A DNA stretch of 64,000 bases from Altererythrobacter lutimaris (GTDB lineage: Bacteria; Pseudomonadota; Alphaproteobacteria; Sphingomonadales; Sphingomonadaceae), in assembly GCF_013371495.1 (NCBI RefSeq), contig NZ_JABWTA010000001.1, forward strand, positions 496,001 to 560,000, in the 5' to 3' direction. Position numbers and translations under genes: made by a program. Positions 1 through 10,089 of the stretch are shown here, piece after piece (the first letter of the stretch is position 1; each line of letters opens with the position of its first letter). A model generated the notes under the pieces. It was not told the DNA's origin and ran no database searches. It saw only the letters and a list, made by a program, of their open reading frames with translations.

Positions 1-3000
1 AGCAATATCGGCGCGACCGACCGGCCCGCGACAAACCAGTGCCGTATTTCTTTTCAAACAATCGCAACCGGTGTGGTTGCTGACAGCGGCTCAACTGACC
101 GATACGCCGTCACTTTGGAGCAAAGCTCAGGTCTCGTCGAGCGCCAGTTCAACGATGGTGTGCAAGTGGGGTTCTCCGAAACGGAACCGCGCATATTGGA
201 CACAGCATCTTCGCCCATTCGGGACCAGAGGTCAGTAAAGATCAGAGAGAGAACAACTGGGCCATTGCTGGGCGATATCGACAGCGTCAACATTCCCCGC
301 TCAGTGCTCATCGCTGCGGGTGGCAATTGCGCGCTTTCAGCGCCGAATACTGCGCCAGTAATCGATGCCGGCCCTGATCAAACACAAGCGCCTAGCAACT
401 TCCAACTCGTCGGCTCGAGCTTCGATGCCGAAAACGATGCCATCGCTTTCAATTGGACGCAGGTTTCCGGCCCTACCGCAATAATCAATTCACCGACATC
501 GCGAACAACGAGTGTTTCTGGGCCCACGGTGTCATCTCCCACCACGCTCGTGTTCCAATTGGAAGGAACAGACGCTGCGCTCGAGACAGTTACAGATACT
601 GTTTCAGTGACGGTGCTTCCTAATCAAGCCCCTGTCGTCGATGCTGGCCCTGACCAGACCATCGCGGGGGACAGCACCGTTACACTCGCGGGCAGCGCTA
701 CAGACCAAGACAACGATCCGCTGATCATTCAATGGACGCAAACCGGCGGAGCAAATGTCACGCTCAGCGATCCGAGCGCGCTCAACCCGACTTTCACCGC
801 TCCGCCCCGGGCGCGCGACGATGAGGTCCTCACATTCGAACTCAGCGCCAATGATGGCACGGTGACGACGACCGACACAGTCACCATCACTGTTGCCGGC
901 AATGAAGCGCCCAATGTCGTCGCAGTCATCAATCCCACTTCCGGACTTGGCAATTCACAATTCACGTTGGACGGCTCCGGAACGACCGACCCTGAAGGCG
1001 ATCAGATCCTCTATGTCTGGTCGCAGGTGAGCGGACCAATCGGGACCATCGCCAATCCCAACGCAGCGGTGACAACTTTCACTGCGCCACAAGCGGGCGT
1101 CGGAGTGAACCAGACCCTGACCTTCCAGCTGACGGCTGTCGATACTTTCGATGAAAGCGACAGCGAGACAGCCAGCGCGACCCTGCTTGCGAACAGCGCC
1201 CCGGTGGCGGATGCGGGGGCTGACCAGAGCGTTGGCGGCAATTCAGTGGTAACACTTGATGGCTCGGGCTCCACGGATCCTGAAAACGATCCTCTGACCT
1301 TCACTTGGTCGCAGACGGCTGGCGCAAATGTGACCCTAAGCGATATAAACGCGGTGCAGCCGACCTTCACGACTCCCCCTGCGACTGGTCAGGACCAGAC
1401 ATTCGAATTTGAATTGCTGGTTGAGGATCGCAGCAGCGGAGGAACCTCCAATTCTGGCGGCAAGTCCCGCTTTGCACCACCACCCACAAGCTCAACAGAC
1501 ACGGTCGTCATCACAGTCCTCGCCAATCGCCCGCCGGTTGCGAATGCCGGACCCGATCAAGGCCCGGTTGATGCCGGCCAGACGGTTACGCTGGATGGCA
1601 CAGGCTCTTCCGATCCAGACAATGAAGCGCTGACCTACACCTGGGTGCAGACCAGCGGAGACGCGGTCACACTGAGCGATCCCAATTCCGCACAGCCCAC
1701 ATTTGTCGCGCCCAACGTCAATGGCGCAGTGACCTTCGAGCTTACTGTAAGCGATGGCTCCTTCTTCGCGCGTGACACTGTGAGTGTCGAGCTGCGCGCG
1801 ATCGGCTCGATCACGATCGTCCAGCAGATCATCGGCAGCGATACGCAAGTTGCCTTCACGTCGAGCCTTGCTGCACTGACGACCACGCTCAGCACCAGCG
1901 ATGGGACTGCGCAAGTCAGCGCGCAAAATGTGCCGGTGGGAACTTACACAGTGACCGCCGCTGATCTGACAAGCCTGGGCATAGGCATCACCGACATTAC
2001 TTGTTCGGACAGCGATTCCATCGGTGATCTCGCAACGCGCACGGCAACAATCGAGCTTAGCGCAGGCGAAGACGTAACCTGCACATTCAGCTCGGCCAAT
2101 TCGCGTGAAGCGGCGCAAGCGGCGATCTACAACTTCTTGACCGGTCGTAACCAGCTGATCCTTTCGCATCAGCCAGATCTGCAGCGCCGGTTGGATCGTC
2201 TCGCGGATCGCAGCATCGGGCGTCAGTCCGGGTCTGTGAACGCTTACGGCGTGCCTATTCCGGGCTCAGAAAAGCTGCCGCTCCAAGCCAGCATGATGGA
2301 CGGACAAGCGCGCTTCTCCACCAGCATGGGCATGGCGATTGGCGGCGCGAGCGAGCGCAAGTTCGATGTCTGGGCTGAAGCCTATTTGAGCCGTGCAAGC
2401 ATTGGCATACAAGATGCCGATTTCCGCATCCTGCATGTCGGCGCTGATGTTAAACTGGCGGACAGCATTCTTGTCGGCGGGATCTTGCAGCTCGACGATT
2501 ATAGCGATCGCGGCGAGTTTGAGGTGGGCGAAGCCGAAGGCGACGGCTGGATGGTCGGGCCTTATGTCACAGCACAGTTGGCACCGCAGCTTTACCTCGA
2601 GGCAAGGGCCGCCTGGGGTAGCTCGGACAACAGGGTCTCACCTCTCGCTGACATTGTCGATGCCTTTGACACGGATCGTAGCCTCTATTCCGGCTCGCTT
2701 TTCGGCGAGCTTGAAGTCGGTGACGACACAGTGCTGCGGCCGGAACTCACCGTGCGCCACTTCAGCGAAAAGCAGAAGGCTTACACGGACAGCTTCGGCA
2801 TTACAGTATCTGCGCAAACCGTCGATCAGGGCGATGTCAGCTTCAAGCCGCGTCTGTCGCATTTGATCGAGCTGGAAAGCGGCTGGTCACTTCGTCCGTT
2901 CGGCGTGATCGAAGGTATCTATACTTTCGGTACCGAGCCGGACGGCGCCCTTGCGAACATCGTCCCGACAGCTTTTTCCGATGCGTTTGGCGGGGTCCGC

Positions 3001-3135
3001 GCGCGTGTTGAAGGCGGCGTCGATATCTTCAGCAAGGGCGGCATCAGAGCGAGCGTCTCCGGCTTCCACGACGGGATCGGCGCAAGCGAATTCAGCAACA
3101 CAGGGGTCCACATCGGACTGTCTTTCGGGTTCTGA
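1..3135 (+). CDS. Autotransporter-like surface protein with PKD/REJ-type repeats, 5' end outside the window
   Basis: The frame is open from base 1 and the first start codon inside (GTG at 73) has no ribosome site, so the gene very probably begins upstream; at least 1,044 codons are present. Counting from that GTG, about five immunoglobulin-like repeats run from residue 90 to 585; several begin with a signature such as APVVDAGPDQT followed by VTLDGSGSxDP and a central tyrosine/phenylalanine-tryptophan pair, as in PKD/REJ (K319-like) domains. A threonine-rich prealbumin-like module follows (about 590-690), then a linker with NFLTGRNQL, and a C-terminal beta-barrel-like region (about 750-1020) ending in phenylalanine, as outer-membrane proteins do. 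I infer a protein secreted through its own barrel with an extended adhesive stalk. A Gly/Ser/Lys-rich insert (GGTSNSGGKS) sits in the fourth repeat. The ligand is unknown. Confidence 0.8.
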   Translation, partial: SNIGATDRPATNQCRISFQTIATGVVADSGSTDRYAVTLEQSSGLVERQFNDGVQVGFSETEPRILDTASSPIRDQRSVKIRERTTGPLLGDIDSVNIPRSVLIAAGGNCALSAPNTAPVIDAGPDQTQAPSNFQLVGSSFDAENDAIAFNWTQVSGPTAIINSPTSRTTSVSGPTVSSPTTLVFQLEGTDAALETVTDTVSVTVLPNQAPVVDAGPDQTIAGDSTVTLAGSATDQDNDPLIIQWTQTGGANVTLSDPSALNPTFTAPPRARDDEVLTFELSANDGTVTTTDTVTITVAGNEAPNVVAVINPTSGLGNSQFTLDGSGTTDPEGDQILYVWSQVSGPIGTIANPNAAVTTFTAPQAGVGVNQTLTFQLTAVDTFDESDSETASATLLANSAPVADAGADQSVGGNSVVTLDGSGSTDPENDPLTFTWSQTAGANVTLSDINAVQPTFTTPPATGQDQTFEFELLVEDRSSGGTSNSGGKSRFAPPPTSSTDTVVITVLANRPPVANAGPDQGPVDAGQTVTLDGTGSSDPDNEALTYTWVQTSGDAVTLSDPNSAQPTFVAPNVNGAVTFELTVSDGSFFARDTVSVELRAIGSITIVQQIIGSDTQVAFTSSLAALTTTLSTSDGTAQVSAQNVPVGTYTVTAADLTSLGIGITDITCSDSDSIGDLATRTATIELSAGEDVTCTFSSANSREAAQAAIYNFLTGRNQLILSHQPDLQRRLDRLADRSIGRQSGSVNAYGVPIPGSEKLPLQASMMDGQARFSTSMGMAIGGASERKFDVWAEAYLSRASIGIQDADFRILHVGADVKLADSILVGGILQLDDYSDRGEFEVGEAEGDGWMVGPYVTAQLAPQLYLEARAAWGSSDNRVSPLADIVDAFDTDRSLYSGSLFGELEVGDDTVLRPELTVRHFSEKQKAYTDSFGITVSAQTVDQGDVSFKPRLSHLIELESGWSLRPFGVIEGIYTFGTEPDGALANIVPTAFSDAFGGVRARVEGGVDIFSKGGIRASVSGFHDGIGASEFSNTGVHIGLSFGF

Positions 3136-3161
3136 CCCGGTCCGAAAGGCAAACTTGATGG

Positions 3162-3206
3162 TGCGGGAGGTATCAGGGGCTTGCTGCAATGCCTCCCGCA
3201 TTTTTT
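3162..3206 (+). terminator. Rho-independent terminator
   Basis: A 9-bp perfect stem (TGCGGGAGG with CCTCCCGCA) with a 21-nt loop is followed directly by six T residues. It lies 26 bases after the autotransporter-like gene and ends before the ribosome site of the next gene, so it should separate the two transcripts. Confidence 0.85.
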
Positions 3207-3229
3207 CTCAATTCAGGAAGAATTGCACC

Positions 3230-3559
3230 ATGACAAAAGGGAAATCGCACTATGTACCGCTGCTCGGCAGCATGGCCTTGCTCGCGGGGTGCGGGGAGGC
3301 GCCCTCAAGCGAAACGGCTGGCCCACCATCCAATCTCGATATCAATTCAGCTAAGCGCCAATGCGCGACGGTTGCGTCCATCAATCTGATGGGTAGCGGA
3401 GTGCCAGACGAAGCGATCGAGGCTGTTTGCAGCTGTAGTATCGACAAGCTGGTAAGGGACGGAAAGTTCAGCGATCAGCGCCAGCCAACCGAAGCGGAAG
3501 CCGAAGAGGCGATGAACACCTGCATCGACGAAGTCGCAGCGCAGATGTCTTCCGATTGA
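3230..3559 (+). CDS. Small putative lipoprotein, 109 aa
   Basis: ATG at 3230 is preceded by an AGGAAG ribosome site. The N-terminus has a short basic segment, a hydrophobic stretch and a lipobox ending LLAGC, so the mature protein would be acylated at Cys near residue 19. The rest is a small acidic domain with four further cysteines in a pattern like CATVA...CSCSI...CIDEVA, which could form disulfides in the periplasm. No family is recognised. It follows a terminator and has no clear operon partner, so no function is proposed. Confidence 0.7.
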   Translation: MTKGKSHYVPLLGSMALLAGCGEAPSSETAGPPSNLDINSAKRQCATVASINLMGSGVPDEAIEAVCSCSIDKLVRDGKFSDQRQPTEAEAEEAMNTCIDEVAAQMSSD

Positions 3560-3819
3560 GAATGGCTTGGTCGGAAGTACCTGAGGAATTCAAAGAGAAT
3601 AGAACGGCGCTTCAACAGGTTTCTCAGCAGAGCCATTTGTAAAGCAATGAGGCCAGCTCGCGCTGAGCATCAATTGTTGGATTCGTGTCGAAAACTGCCA
3701 GACAGCTTTCCAGTCCTGATTTTCAAGATCAGAGGGGCCGCAAACATCGAAGGATTGTTACCTTCAGCGCTATCTCGTTCCCGCTTGAAACTTCGAGGCA
3801 ACGCTGAATAATTGGAAAA

Positions 3820-3895
<76 letters not shown>

Positions 3896-4027
3896 ACACC
3901 GGTTTTACCGCTTGGAAAAGTAGCGTCTGACGGAGCGTAACACCGCATCCGATTCGCGCGAGGCGCTGCATATAGCGACGCTAGCGATATTGAAAAGGGG
4001 CTATTGCAAACTGCGAGGGTGAGCTGC

Positions 4028-5143
4028 TCAGCCGAAGCGCGCTTTTGGGGAGTTCCGGTTCCAGCGGTTCACCATCAAGAGTGCGCCGATACAGATCATG
4101 TTGGTCATCATGGACGAGCCGCCATGGCTCATGAAGGGAAGAGGAATACCAACCACGGGGGCAAGGCCCATGACCATCATCAGATTGATTGCAACGTAGA
4201 AGAAGATGGTTGCCACCATGCCGCCTGCGATCAGCCTTGCGAAACGGTCTTGCGAGGCGCGCGCGACTTTCCAGCCCCAGCTCAGGATGATAGCGAAAAC
4301 GCCGATCACGAACACGCCGCCAATGAGGCCCCATTCCTCTGCCATAGTCGCGAACACGAAATCGGTGTGCGGTTCAGGCAAATAGTTGAGGTGGCTTTGC
4401 GAGCCTTCGTTGAAACCTTTGCCGGTAATCCCGCCAGAGCCAATGGCGATCTTCGATTGCGTGATGTGATAGCCTGCGCCTAGCGGGTCGCTTTCCGGAT
4501 CAAGGAACGTCGTGACGCGGCGCTGCTGATAGGGTTGTAAGCCGAAGAAGAAAGCCAGCGGTGCAGCTACTGCGGCGGCGCCTGCTCCCCAAACGAACCA
4601 TTTCATCGGCAGCCCGGCGAGGAACATGATGACGACGCCGCCGAACACGATGGCAAGCGAGGTTCCCAAGTCGGGCTGCATCAGGACCAGCAAGACAGGC
4701 AGCCCGATCAGTGCGCCCGCGGGGACAAACGCTTGCCAGCTATTGAACATGCCCACTGGCAGCCCGTCATAGAACCGAGCTAGCGTCAGGATAATCACAG
4801 GCTTCATCAGCTCTGACGGCTGCAATTGCATAAAACCCAGATTGAGCCAGCGCTGGCTCCCGCCACCGACAAATCCCATTGCCTCCACTGCGACTAGCAT
4901 CAGTAACACGCCGATATAGGCCGGATACGTCATGAACTTGACGAAGTCGCGCGGCATGACAGCGATGACGCTCGCCATCGCGAGGAACACACCAAAGCGG
5001 ATCAGATGCGAGGATGCGTAGGGCTGCATCGAGCCGCCCGCCGCGGAGTAGAGGACCGCTGCGCCGAACGCGATCAGCGCGAAGAGCGGGATCAGCATTT
5101 GCCATGGCTGGCGCGCTATCGGGGCAGGGACGATGCTGTTCAT
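4028..5143 (-). CDS. rodA: RodA, SEDS peptidoglycan glycosyltransferase of the elongasome
   Basis: 371 aa with about ten hydrophobic membrane segments and the SEDS family pattern, including PSELMKP near the middle, the long periplasmic loop with DPLGAGYHITQS, and FVFATMAEEWG. RodA polymerises glycan strands from lipid II in the inner membrane during lateral growth, paired with the transpeptidase PBP2. Its ATG overlaps the mrdA stop by four bases (ATGA), so the two are translationally coupled, as expected for a fixed-ratio complex. It is the last gene of the mreB-mreC-mreD-mrdA-rodA operon. Length and motifs are those of a normal, intact family member. Confidence 0.95.
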   Translation of the reverse strand: MNSIVPAPIARQPWQMLIPLFALIAFGAAVLYSAAGGSMQPYASSHLIRFGVFLAMASVIAVMPRDFVKFMTYPAYIGVLLMLVAVEAMGFVGGGSQRWLNLGFMQLQPSELMKPVIILTLARFYDGLPVGMFNSWQAFVPAGALIGLPVLLVLMQPDLGTSLAIVFGGVVIMFLAGLPMKWFVWGAGAAAVAAPLAFFFGLQPYQQRRVTTFLDPESDPLGAGYHITQSKIAIGSGGITGKGFNEGSQSHLNYLPEPHTDFVFATMAEEWGLIGGVFVIGVFAIILSWGWKVARASQDRFARLIAGGMVATIFFYVAINLMMVMGLAPVVGIPLPFMSHGGSSMMTNMICIGALLMVNRWNRNSPKARFG

Positions 5144-7344
5144 GGCTGCGGCATCCTCTCCGACGGTGGTGGAGGGGGATTGGGTCGTGTCTCAGTCACA
5201 AGCGGCTCGGCAATCGTCGCGGTCTCCGCGCTCGCTGCAGCTTCAGTTGTAACAGCAGGTTCTATCGGAGTAGTTGGAGCGCTTTCTTGCGGGACCGCCG
5301 GCGCGGTGCGAGGTTCACCTCTTGGCGCAGCTTCAGGACGCGGCGCGACTACGTCATTCGCGATTTCCTCAGCTTGCGTGGCTGCGAGACGAGCTTCGGC
5401 TTCGACCTGGTCAAAAATGTCTTCATCGCGGCGAGGGGGAGGCGTGACCAGCTGGCCTCGCTCTGCCGCATATGCTGCATATTTGCGCTCAAGCCGTTCT
5501 TGTGCGGTGCCGCCCCATTGTTTTTCAAGTGCGCGCAAGGCCTCCATGCCTTTCGCAGGATCGAACAGGAACGTGCAGACATCGCGCGCGATCGGGTAAG
5601 CAGCGCCTGAGCCTCCGCCATGTTCGATTACCACCGCCCCGGCATAGCGTGGATTGTCGAACGGCGCGAAGAACGTGAACAAGCCGTGGTCGCGGAATTT
5701 CCACGGGCCGGTCTTGCCGTCTGACTTGTTGAGCGAGACGACTTGTGCCGTTCCGGTCTTGCCCGCCATCTTGATGTCTTCAAATGGCAAGCGCCCGCGC
5801 CCGGCAGTACCCGGGCCATTGACCACATCGCTCATCGCCTGGCGCACATAGCGCACATGCTCGTCGGAAAAATCGACCTGATCGAAACCCTTGGGCTCAG
5901 TGTCCAAGGTGAGGCGCGGCATGACGTGTCGTCCAGTGGCAAGCCGCGCCGCGCTGACGGCAAGCTGTAATGGGTTGGCGAGCATATAGCCTTGCCCGAT
6001 GGTTGCGTTGACAGTGTCGAAGGCTTGCCACTCGCGATCATATTTTTTGAGTTTCCACTCAGGATCAGGGACCGTGCCATAAAATTGACTTGTCACCGGC
6101 AATGGGAATTCTTCGCCCAAGCCGCAGCGCTTATTCATTGCAGCAATCGGATCCATCCCGATCCGCTGCGCGAAGTAGTAATAATAGACGTCGCAGCTCT
6201 GATAGATGCCCTTGGCCATATCGACGGTGCCATGTCCGCTCCGCTTCCAGCAGCGAAACACGCGGTTGCCGACGCGCAGACCGCCTCCGCAAAAGACAGT
6301 CTCGTCCGGGGAGAGACCCTCTTGCAAAAAGGCCATCGACACCATCGGCTTTACAGTTGAGCCAGGCGGGTAGAGACCTTTCAGAACCTTGTTGCGGAGC
6401 GGCACGCGCTCGTCATCACGTAACATGGAATACTCGACACTGCCAATCCCGTCAGAAAAACTGTTGGGATCGAAACTCGGCATGGATGCCATGCAAAGGA
6501 GATCGCCAGTCAAGCAGTCCATCACGACGACCGAGCCGCTTTCCAGCCCGATGCGCCGCGCGGCATAGTCCTGCAGCGGCCCATCTATCGTCAGACGGAC
6601 AGGATTGCCTTGAACGTCTTCGCGGGTTTCCAGATCGCGTACGATGCGGCCAGACGCGGTGACTTCAACGCGCCTTGCTCCGGGCACACCGCGCAATTCC
6701 TGCTCGAACTGTTTCTCCAGGCCATCCTTGCCGATCTTGTAGCCCGGCGTGATGAGCAACGGATTGCGGTCTTCCTCATACTCCTCGGCAGAAGCAGGTC
6801 CGACATAGCCGATCAAATGGCCAACAGATGTGGCGGTCGGATAGAAACGGGAGAAGCCGCGCTGCGGGACGACACCCTGCAGATCCGGCAACCGCACACT
6901 GACGGCAGCGAATTGGTCATATTCAAGGCCGCTCGCGATCTCAATCGGTTGGAAGCCGCGCGCTTGTGCGATCTCTTCCTTGATATCGCGAATACGGTTT
7001 GGCTCCAGCGCCAAGAGCTCGCCAAGCTGGTCGACGGTCGCTTCCGGATCTTTCAAGCGCTCCGGGATCACGTCGACGCGAAAGTCTGCACGGTTCGAGG
7101 CCAACGGCGCTCCATTGCGATCGAGTATCCAGCCTCGGCGCGGCGGGATCAGAGTCAGGTTGACGCGGTTGCTTTCAGATTCGACAGTGTATTTGTCACC
7201 TTCTGCGAGGACGATGTATCCCATTCGCACAGCCAAAAGCACACCGATCCCGCCTTGCACGGTACCAATGAAAAAACTGCGCCGGTCGAAGTCGTGCTTC
7301 AGGGTCGAGGCGCTGATAATCGGGCCTTTGCCCTTCTTCACCAT
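5140..7344 (-). CDS. mrdA: Penicillin-binding protein 2 (peptidoglycan D,D-transpeptidase)
   Basis: 734 aa. An N-terminal membrane anchor (about residues 25-48) precedes a PBP dimerisation domain (50-230) and a transpeptidase domain with the three active-site motifs: STVK at 329-332 (nucleophile Ser329), SCD at 383-385 and KTG at 529-531. It cross-links the glycan made by RodA during rod elongation. The last 90 or so residues, beyond the catalytic fold, are low-complexity and rich in Ala, Glu, Thr and Pro, ending PPPPSERMPQP; this tail makes the protein longer than typical PBP2 and is probably periplasmic and disordered. The start overlaps the mreD stop by one base (TGATG). Confidence 0.95.
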   Translation of the reverse strand: MVKKGKGPIISASTLKHDFDRRSFFIGTVQGGIGVLLAVRMGYIVLAEGDKYTVESESNRVNLTLIPPRRGWILDRNGAPLASNRADFRVDVIPERLKDPEATVDQLGELLALEPNRIRDIKEEIAQARGFQPIEIASGLEYDQFAAVSVRLPDLQGVVPQRGFSRFYPTATSVGHLIGYVGPASAEEYEEDRNPLLITPGYKIGKDGLEKQFEQELRGVPGARRVEVTASGRIVRDLETREDVQGNPVRLTIDGPLQDYAARRIGLESGSVVVMDCLTGDLLCMASMPSFDPNSFSDGIGSVEYSMLRDDERVPLRNKVLKGLYPPGSTVKPMVSMAFLQEGLSPDETVFCGGGLRVGNRVFRCWKRSGHGTVDMAKGIYQSCDVYYYYFAQRIGMDPIAAMNKRCGLGEEFPLPVTSQFYGTVPDPEWKLKKYDREWQAFDTVNATIGQGYMLANPLQLAVSAARLATGRHVMPRLTLDTEPKGFDQVDFSDEHVRYVRQAMSDVVNGPGTAGRGRLPFEDIKMAGKTGTAQVVSLNKSDGKTGPWKFRDHGLFTFFAPFDNPRYAGAVVIEHGGGSGAAYPIARDVCTFLFDPAKGMEALRALEKQWGGTAQERLERKYAAYAAERGQLVTPPPRRDEDIFDQVEAEARLAATQAEEIANDVVAPRPEAAPRGEPRTAPAVPQESAPTTPIEPAVTTEAAASAETATIAEPLVTETRPNPPPPPSERMPQP

Positions 7345-7898
7345 CAGCGAATGACCCTCACGCGCGAAAGCCGGTATTTATCAAGCGTAGCGACCATGAG
7401 CGCAATAATGGGGTAAAGCAGAATGGACAGCAAGGCCTGTGGTCCGCTGGCTGTGAGATGGAATACAGACGGCACCGTGCCAGACGCTGCCATGGCGGCA
7501 AGCAGATAGAGCACGATGGCTAAACTGGCGGTGAACCAGTCTTGCCAGAACCCGCGAAAGGGAAAGCGCTCCTCGAGCAGTTCAAGCACCAGCATGGTCA
7601 AAGACCAAAGCAGGATCGCACTGCCGAATGGTTGACCACTGAATAGGTCATCAAATGCCCCCAAAGGCAGCCCGACCCATAGCGGCAGCAGGCCTGGGCG
7701 AACCATGCGCCAGCCCAGCAGAACTATGAATCCCAAGGGCGGAGTCACGGGCATCGCGCCCGCCATGAAGAGGGCGGGCAGCATGGATGCAATCATGATC
7801 GAGGCGTAGGGTACGATCCGCGCTCGCAGCGGCGAGTGCACTCGGTTGATGCGACTGCCATAGCGATCAGAGCGCGATTTGAGATTCAAACGCTCCAT
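7344..7898 (-). CDS. mreD: MreD, rod-shape-determining membrane protein
   Basis: 184 aa from the ATG at 7898, which shares one base with the mreC stop (TGATG); an in-frame upstream extension is rejected because it would lie inside mreC. A basic N-terminus (MERLNLKSRSDRYG) is followed by five or so hydrophobic helices, with the family-typical PGLLPLWVGLPLGAFDDLFSG region. MreD is an inner-membrane component that helps couple MreB filaments to MreC and the RodA-PBP2 synthase. Its sequence is weakly conserved in all bacteria, so the call rests mostly on position and topology. Confidence 0.9.
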   Translation of the reverse strand: MERLNLKSRSDRYGSRINRVHSPLRARIVPYASIMIASMLPALFMAGAMPVTPPLGFIVLLGWRMVRPGLLPLWVGLPLGAFDDLFSGQPFGSAILLWSLTMLVLELLEERFPFRGFWQDWFTASLAIVLYLLAAMAASGTVPSVFHLTASGPQALLSILLYPIIALMVATLDKYRLSRVRVIR

Positions 7899-8803
7899 CA
7901 ATCGTCGCTCGTTTCTTCGCCCAGCTCCTGCTCGATCGGAGTGGCTGCGCTGTCTACCGCACCCGGTTGCCAAATTGGATCGACCGAGACGAAGTCGGTC
8001 GCGGACGGGTCCGCAATCAGCCTCGCAATACCGCCATCATCGGTAATCTCGCTTAGCACGGCGACAGCGACACCAGGACGATAGTAACCGCCAGCACCGC
8101 TGGTTACGAAGACATCGCCCACTTCAAGCGGGTTGAGGCCCAAATTGATCAGACGGATGCGGAGCAGTCCGTCACCGCGCCCTTCCGCAAAGGCGACAAT
8201 CTCGTCCGATGCACGGCGCACGGGCAGAACGCTTTCGCTGTCTGTGAGGAGCAACACGCGTGAAGAATTGATTGAAACTTCCAGCACACGCCCAACCACG
8301 CCGCGCGGTGACCTGACAGGTTGTCCGACGGCCACGCCGTCTGCGCTACCTGCACCCAAATATGCAAAGCGGCGGGTACTTGAAGAAGTAGACCCTACCA
8401 GACGTGAAACAGTCACTGGCTCGATGTCATTATCCTTCAAGTCCAGCAATGCTTTGAGCCGAGCATTCTCCTGCTCGACAGCTTCTGCCTCAGCAAGACG
8501 AATACGGGCGAGCTCGACCTCTTCCTTGAGCGCTGCATATTCGCTGCCGCGCTTAAGATAGCCGGAGACGGAATCGAAAAAGCCTGAGCTGCCGCTGCGT
8601 ACCGTTGAGGTGGCTTCGCCTGCAGGGGCAACGACCTCATTCGCTCCGTTGCGTAAACCTGAAAAGGCCTGCGGTTGCCAGAAGGAAATGCCGAGGAGAA
8701 CGCCGCCGATAAGCGCACCGATCCCGGCTATGACATAGCCGGTAAAGACCGAGTATTGCGCTCTGCGCGAATGGCCCGAGCGCCGGGATGATGGCGGCGC
8801 CAT
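7898..8803 (-). CDS. mreC: MreC, periplasmic rod-shape-determining protein
   Basis: 301 aa. One transmembrane helix (about residues 22-42) precedes a coiled-coil stretch (about 85-125, rich in E, A and L), then the two beta-barrel domains of MreC with recognisable ARLVGSTSSSTRRFAYLGAG-like and GDVFVTSGAGG motifs. MreC forms periplasmic filaments that activate PBP2. The C-terminus is acidic (EQELGEETSDD). It lies 60 bases after mreB and couples to mreD through a TGATG junction. Confidence 0.95.
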   Translation of the reverse strand: MAPPSSRRSGHSRRAQYSVFTGYVIAGIGALIGGVLLGISFWQPQAFSGLRNGANEVVAPAGEATSTVRSGSSGFFDSVSGYLKRGSEYAALKEEVELARIRLAEAEAVEQENARLKALLDLKDNDIEPVTVSRLVGSTSSSTRRFAYLGAGSADGVAVGQPVRSPRGVVGRVLEVSINSSRVLLLTDSESVLPVRRASDEIVAFAEGRGDGLLRIRLINLGLNPLEVGDVFVTSGAGGYYRPGVAVAVLSEITDDGGIARLIADPSATDFVSVDPIWQPGAVDSAATPIEQELGEETSDD

Positions 8804-8863
8804 GCCTTTGTCCTCCTCTTACGCCTGCCTTCCCATGCTCCCCAAAGCAAAGCGGGCTTTGGG

Positions 8864-9964
<1,101 letters not shown>

Positions 9965-10089
9965 TTAGTTGTTAGGTGTTCGTCTCCTAACCAATAGAGC
10001 ACACAAAGGCCAAAATAATTGTTGACGGGATCGGTCCTTTTCCACCGCTGGCCTCGAATTTCCGGCAATTGACCGCTAGATTGGCCACC

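Noticed and set aside
3560-3819. Possible small gene or element between the lipoprotein and tRNA-Lys
   Set aside because: No frame with a ribosome site, repeat or hairpin was found; left as plain spacer.
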